This document shows positions 6,983-9,671 of a stretch of DNA of 9,671 nt, one piece after another. This DNA is from an uncultured Altererythrobacter sp. (GTDB lineage Bacteria > Pseudomonadota > Alphaproteobacteria > Sphingomonadales > Sphingomonadaceae), in contig CAMPGP010000060.1 in assembly GCA_946885545.1 (NCBI GenBank), forward strand, positions 1 to 9,671, in the 5' to 3' direction. Positions within the stretch are counted from its first letter, which is position 1, and the number at the start of each line of letters is the position of its first letter. The notes below the pieces were generated by a model. It searched no databases. It had not been told where the DNA came from and worked only from the letters and a program-made list of their open reading frames with translations. The position numbers and the translations under genes were made by a program.

Positions 6983-8398
6983 CTATTCAGGTCGGTCGTC
7001 GTCCCTGTCAACCAGCGGCAGGGCACGCCGTTCCTCCTCCGCCACATCCTCGCCGGTGTAGCGGGGCGCGCTTTCGACCAGCGGAACTTCCTCGATCTCG
7101 CGCTTGCCGATCTCGATGCCCTTGTCCTTGAGCCGGCGTCCGGCGGACAATACGTTGCGCTCGAAGCTGCCGACGAACTTGTTGTAGTTGTTGACCGCGC
7201 TTTCGAGCCCGCCGCCCACGCGCTTCATGTGCTCGGCGGCGACCGCGAGCCGGTCGTAGAGGTCCGCCCCCGCCTTGCCGATCTCGATCGCCTCGCGTGC
7301 GATTGTGTCCTGCCGCCAGACCTGCGCCACGGTGCGCGCGATGGCGACGAGATTGGTCGGCGTCGCGAGCAGGACCTTGTTGCGGAAGGCAAAGTCCCAC
7401 AGCTCGGGATCGGCCTCGAGCGCGGCGGCGACGAAGTGCTCGCCGGGCACGAACATCACGACATAATCGGGCGCCTCGTCGAACTGGCTCTGGTAGCTCT
7501 TGGCGCCGAGCGTCTGGACGTGGTTCTTCATCGCGCGCGCGTGCAGGTCGAGGTGGCGCTTGCGCTCGGTCTCGTCGTCCGCCTCGAACGCGGCCTGATA
7601 CGCATTGAGCGAGACCTTGGCGTCGATCACCAGCTTCTTCTGGCCGGGCACGTTGACTACGGCATCGGGCCGCAAGCGGCCCTCCTCGGTCTCCAGCGAA
7701 TGTTCGAGGTTGAAATCGGTATGTTCGGATAGTCCGCACTGTTCGAGCACGTTCTGCAGCGCCCGCTCGCCCCAGCGGCCGCGCGCCTTGGGCGCATTGG
7801 TGAGCGAATTGCCCAGCCGCTGCGCCTCCCGCCGCACTTCCTCCTGCCCGGCCTTCATCGATTCGATCAGCCCGGTCAGCTGGCCGAAGGCATCGGTGCG
7901 CTTCTCCTCCAGCGCCGCGACTTGCTCCTCGTATTTCCGCAAGCGGTCGCCGACCGGCTGGAGCAGCGTGGCGATCGCTTCCTTGTTTGCCTTTTCCGCA
8001 TGGCCGAAGCGTTCACTGGCCCGCTCGAGGAACAATTCCTGCGCCCTGCCCAGCACTTGCGCGCCGGTGTTTTCGAATTCCTTGAGCAGCTTTTCGCGCG
8101 ATTCCTCGAGTAGTCGCTTCTGCTCGGCGAAGCCGGCTGCCTGCGCCTTGAGCGCAGTGAGCTCGTCCCGCGCGCGATCGAGCGCTTCGGCCAGCCCGTC
8201 GGCGCGCGCCGCGCGCTCGCTCATCGTCGCGAGCTCGGGTGCCATCCTGGCGAGCTTCTCGCCAAGCTCCCTTGCTTCCGCGTCGCGCTCCCCATGGCGC
8301 GCCTTCCACTCGGCCGCAGGGCGCGAGCCGAAGAACCAGCCGAGGCCGGCCCCCAGAGCGAGGGCGAGCAGGGCGGTGATGATCGCTGTCGTTTCCAT
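6983..8398 (-). CDS. rmuC: RmuC-family DNA recombination protein
   Basis: A 471-residue RmuC protein, linked in E. coli to limiting rearrangement at inverted repeats. Numbered from the ATG at 8398: a membrane anchor (about 4-24), a long coiled coil (about 30-195), and the RmuC core (about 200-440). The core has GRWGERALQNVLEQCGL (207-223), RPDAVVNVPG (243-252), KLVIDAKVSLNAY (255-267; the D-x-K of a PD-(D/E)XK-like nuclease fold) and FVPGEHFVAAALE (316-328). The usual nuclease residues are present (Glu211, Asp245, Asp259, Lys261). A second in-frame ATG at 8410 would add four residues (MFPH). The 8398 start is preferred because promoter-like boxes just upstream would start transcription there; neither ATG has a Shine-Dalgarno. 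It is followed 8 bases later by the lipoprotein gene. Confidence 0.9.
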   Translation of the reverse strand: METTAIITALLALALGAGLGWFFGSRPAAEWKARHGERDAEARELGEKLARMAPELATMSERAARADGLAEALDRARDELTALKAQAAGFAEQKRLLEESREKLLKEFENTGAQVLGRAQELFLERASERFGHAEKANKEAIATLLQPVGDRLRKYEEQVAALEEKRTDAFGQLTGLIESMKAGQEEVRREAQRLGNSLTNAPKARGRWGERALQNVLEQCGLSEHTDFNLEHSLETEEGRLRPDAVVNVPGQKKLVIDAKVSLNAYQAAFEADDETERKRHLDLHARAMKNHVQTLGAKSYQSQFDEAPDYVVMFVPGEHFVAAALEADPELWDFAFRNKVLLATPTNLVAIARTVAQVWRQDTIAREAIEIGKAGADLYDRLAVAAEHMKRVGGGLESAVNNYNKFVGSFERNVLSAGRRLKDKGIEIGKREIEEVPLVESAPRYTGEDVAEEERRALPLVDRDDDRPE

Positions 8399-8405
8399 GT
8401 GCGGG

Positions 8406-8433
8406 AACATAGGCGGAACGAGAACGGTCGCAA
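8406..8433 (-). promoter_or_regulatory. candidate rmuC promoter giving a leaderless message
   Basis: On the minus strand TTGCGA (8433-8428) and TATGTT (8411-8406) are spaced by 16 bases, and seven bases separate the -10 from the ATG at 8398. Transcription would therefore start at or next to the start codon. This fits the absence of a Shine-Dalgarno before rmuC, and the upstream ATG (8410) would then lie inside the -10 box. Both hexamers are 4-of-6 matches, so confidence is modest. Confidence 0.3.
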
Positions 8434-8455
8434 ACCCTTGCGCGGAACTAATCCA

Positions 8456-8473
8456 CGCTCCGGTTCGCTCCGG
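8456..8473. repeat. tandem CGCTCCGG direct repeat upstream of the small gene
   Basis: CGCTCCGG occurs at 8456-8463 and again at 8466-8473, exactly 10 bases apart (one helical turn). It lies in the 106-base divergent spacer between rmuC and the 61-codon gene, about 30 bases before the latter's start. The phasing would suit two regulator subunits on the same DNA face, but the words are GC-rich and could recur by chance. Confidence 0.25.
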
Positions 8474-8504
8474 ATGCGGGGCACGAGCGAAGGAACCTCA
8501 CACC

Positions 8505-8690
8505 ATGCCCCCGATCCGCCTCTCCACTGACCTCGCCGAGTCGCCAGGCGGATACGCGACCGACGCGCAATGCTCGATCAAAGGCGAGCCGGCGGAAGGT
8601 TACATGGTGCAGGCGATGCCGGTCGAGGGCGCCTCCACCCTGCCCGACACGGGCCACGTCTATTGCGGTGCGGTCGAGGGCGAGGACTAA
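8505..8690 (+). CDS. Small uncharacterised protein, 61 residues
   Basis: I do not recognise a family. The start ATG is preceded by AAGGA (8490-8494) with 10 bases of spacing, which supports real translation. The protein is soluble, acidic at the C-terminus (ending VEGED), and has two cysteines, Cys23 and Cys54, in AQCSIKGEPAEGY and GHVYCGAVEG. Gly and Pro are frequent, and there is no signal peptide or membrane segment. The same frame is open leftward through rmuC, but that part is the antisense of rmuC and is not part of the gene. Its TAA stop overlaps the TAG stop of the opposing membrane protein gene (CTAA, 8687-8690). It looks like a conserved short hypothetical rather than noise, though length limits certainty. 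Confidence 0.6.
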   Translation: MPPIRLSTDLAESPGGYATDAQCSIKGEPAEGYMVQAMPVEGASTLPDTGHVYCGAVEGED

Positions 8691-8875
8691 GGCTTCGGCG
8701 CCTTGCGCCGCTCGATCACCCACATGACGATGTGGAACAGCACCCCGAAGGTGATCGCGTAGAATGCGAAACCGAGCAGGTAAGAGCCGCGGAACGGCTC
8801 GCCCTCGTAGGCGGACCAGCCGGTCATCAGAGCAGCGTAAAGAAGCGCCGCGATCGCAGTTCGGATCAGGCTCAC
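8687..8875 (-). CDS. Small two-helix membrane protein
   Basis: A 62-residue protein with two hydrophobic segments, about 4-20 (IRTAIAALLYAALMTGW) and 31-53 (SYLLGFAFYAITFGVLFHIVMWV), joined by a short polar loop (SAYEGEPFRG) and ending in a basic tail (IERRKAPKP). The basic tail suggests that the C-terminus is cytoplasmic, which with two helices puts both ends inside. Function unknown. The start is GTG, sharing GTGA with the def stop (4-base overlap), a strong sign of translational coupling with the deformylase. The stop overlaps that of the converging 61-codon gene by 4 bases. It might serve the inner membrane as a small regulator or stability factor, but nothing in the sequence shows this. 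Confidence 0.7.
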   Translation of the reverse strand: MSLIRTAIAALLYAALMTGWSAYEGEPFRGSYLLGFAFYAITFGVLFHIVMWVIERRKAPKP

Positions 8876-9438
8876 GCCGCCTGGCGCAGCTTGTTCAGCT
8901 TCTTGAGCGCCATCTGCCGCTTGAGGCGGCTGAGGTGGTCAATGAACAGGATACCCTCGAGGTGGTCCATCTCGTGCTGGATGCACGTGGCCATCAACCC
9001 GTCCATGTCTTCCTCGTGGATCGTGCCCTCGAGGTCCTGCCAGCGCACGCGGCAGGTCGCCGGGCGGTCGACATCGGCGTAGATCTCGGGGACCGAGAGG
9101 CAGCCCTCCTGATAGGTCGCCAGCTCCTCCGCCGGGTCGAGGATCTCGGGGTTCACGAACACCCGTGGCTCGCGCTTGGTCGGCTGATGGAAGTGCTTGT
9201 GCCCGTCGTGGTGGCACTCCTCGGGCTCGGCGTCGGGATCGTCGGGCTGGAGATCGATCACCAGCACCCGTTTGGGCACGCCGACCTGGATCGCCGCGAG
9301 CCCGATACCGGGGGCGTCGTACATCGTCTCGAACATGTCCTCGACGAGCGTCTTCAACTCGTCGTCGAACTCGGTGACGGGTTCGGACACGACTTTGAGC
9401 CGGGGATCCGGCACTTCCAGGATTTCGCGAATGGCCAT
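8872..9438 (-). CDS. def: Peptide deformylase
   Basis: A 188-residue peptide deformylase that removes the N-formyl group from new proteins using a bound Fe2+/Zn2+. All three motifs are intact: GIGLAAIQVG (44-53; Gln51), EGCLSVPE (111-118; metal ligand Cys113) and QHEMDHLEG (154-162; His155 and His159 as metal ligands, Glu156 catalytic). Compared with E. coli Def (about 168 residues) the extra length is an insertion at about 66-90, rich in acids and then histidines (ECHHDGHKHFH, 74-84). The ATG at 9438 has no Shine-Dalgarno; promoter-like boxes just ahead suggest a leaderless message. It lies 42 bases after recR and overlaps the small membrane-protein gene by 4 bases. Confidence 0.96.
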   Translation of the reverse strand: MAIREILEVPDPRLKVVSEPVTEFDDELKTLVEDMFETMYDAPGIGLAAIQVGVPKRVLVIDLQPDDPDAEPEECHHDGHKHFHQPTKREPRVFVNPEILDPAEELATYQEGCLSVPEIYADVDRPATCRVRWQDLEGTIHEEDMDGLMATCIQHEMDHLEGILFIDHLSRLKRQMALKKLNKLRQAA

Positions 9439-9444
9439 GCGCGC

Positions 9445-9473
9445 GAAATAGTGCGCGCTCGCGAAAATCTCAA
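9445..9473 (-). promoter_or_regulatory. candidate def promoter giving a leaderless message
   Basis: On the minus strand TTGAGA (9473-9468; 5 of 6 to TTGACA) and TATTTC (9450-9445) are separated by exactly 17 bases, and only six bases (GCGCGC) separate the -10 from the def ATG. A transcript from here would begin at about the A of the start codon. GCGCGC (9453-9458) and GCGCGC (9439-9444) could also pair around an 8-base loop on a longer recR-def message, hiding the start. The -10 is weak. Confidence 0.35.
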
Positions 9474-9480
9474 GTGAGAG

Positions 9481-9671
9481 CTAGCCGACCGGTCGCCGTG
9501 CCCTGAGCGCCTGCGCCAGCGTGCCTTCGTCGAGGTAGTCGAGCTCGCCGCCAACGGGCAGGCCGTGCGCGAGTTGGGTGACGCGGACGGGGAATTCCTC
9601 GAGCCGCTCGGCGATATAGTGCGCGGTGGTCTGGCCTTCGAGCGTGGCGTTCATCGCCAGCACCACTTCGT
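9481..9671 (-). CDS. recR: Recombination mediator RecR, C-terminal part (runs off right edge)
   Basis: The last 63 codons of recR. RecR with RecF/RecO loads RecA at single-stranded gaps. The fragment begins within the Toprim domain ([20 protein letters not shown]) and ends with the family's C-terminal [20 protein letters not shown], then the short tail RARRPVG and a TAG stop (9483-9481). The N-terminal helix-hairpin-helix and zinc-finger parts lie outside the window. It sits 42 bases upstream of def in the same direction, so the two may be on one message in addition to any promoter of def. The match to RecR C-termini is close and leaves little doubt. Confidence 0.95.
   Translation of the reverse strand, partial: EVVLAMNATLEGQTTAHYIAERLEEFPVRVTQLAHGLPVGGELDYLDEGTLAQALRARRPVG

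Noticed and set aside
7605..8504. Long plus-strand frame running into the 61-codon gene
   Set aside because: It is the Ser/Ala/Arg-rich antisense of rmuC; only the part after the AAGGA/ATG at 8505 looks genuine.
8764..9477. Plus-strand frame opposite def
   Set aside because: Antisense shadow of a deformylase with all three motifs intact.
1..9671. Mobile element, phage, defence system, CRISPR, riboswitch or RNA gene
   Set aside because: No transposase, integrase, terminal repeats, spaced repeats, tRNA cloverleaf or recognisable aptamer was seen; the content is core metabolic, signalling and repair genes.

Overview
This is a GC-rich chromosomal window with dense, short-spaced genes. Protein content and gene order point to an alphaproteobacterium, most likely a member of the Sphingomonadales close to Erythrobacter or Qipengyuania; the genus is an inference from protein style, not a database match. 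No transposase, integrase, phage gene, CRISPR array, tRNA or rRNA was seen. The window looks like stable core genome rather than an accessory island.

Left block (1-5788). The 5' end of pckA (PEP carboxykinase) reads leftward off the edge. Across a 202-base divergent spacer, a rightward run begins: chvI (response regulator), chvG (sensor kinase), hprK (short HPr kinase), rapZ (GTPase/RNA-binding adapter family), a ManX-type EIIA, ptsH (HPr) and a SpoU-type RNA methyltransferase. Most neighbours share 1 to 8 bases, so translation is probably coupled. ChvG-ChvI senses an envelope or acid signal. HprK would phosphorylate HPr on a serine, while an Enzyme I encoded elsewhere would phosphorylate HPr and then EIIA on histidine. 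With pckA at the other side of the shared control region, the block links envelope signalling, a regulatory phosphotransferase system with no sugar permease in view, and the PEP node of carbon metabolism. This arrangement is known from other alphaproteobacteria (Brucella bvrR-bvrS and rhizobial chvI-chvG).

Middle block (5835-8398). A small META/HslJ-type lipoprotein reads rightward. It converges on a leftward pair: rmuC (membrane-anchored coiled-coil protein with a PD-(D/E)XK-like core) followed after 8 bases by a lipoprotein with a possible C-terminal SH3-like domain.

Right block (8505-9671). A 61-residue orphan protein reads rightward and its stop codon overlaps that of the opposing operon recR (3' end only) - def (peptide deformylase with a His-rich insertion) - a two-helix membrane protein.

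The less ordinary signals are mostly small-scale. They are a 12-bp perfect palindrome placed between the putative -35 and -10 boxes of pckA, a stem-loop pressed against the EIIA start codon just after rapZ, promoter-like boxes placed so that def and rmuC would be leaderless, a His-rich loop in the deformylase, and an uncharacterised two-cysteine miniprotein. I found no convincing wholly new system.
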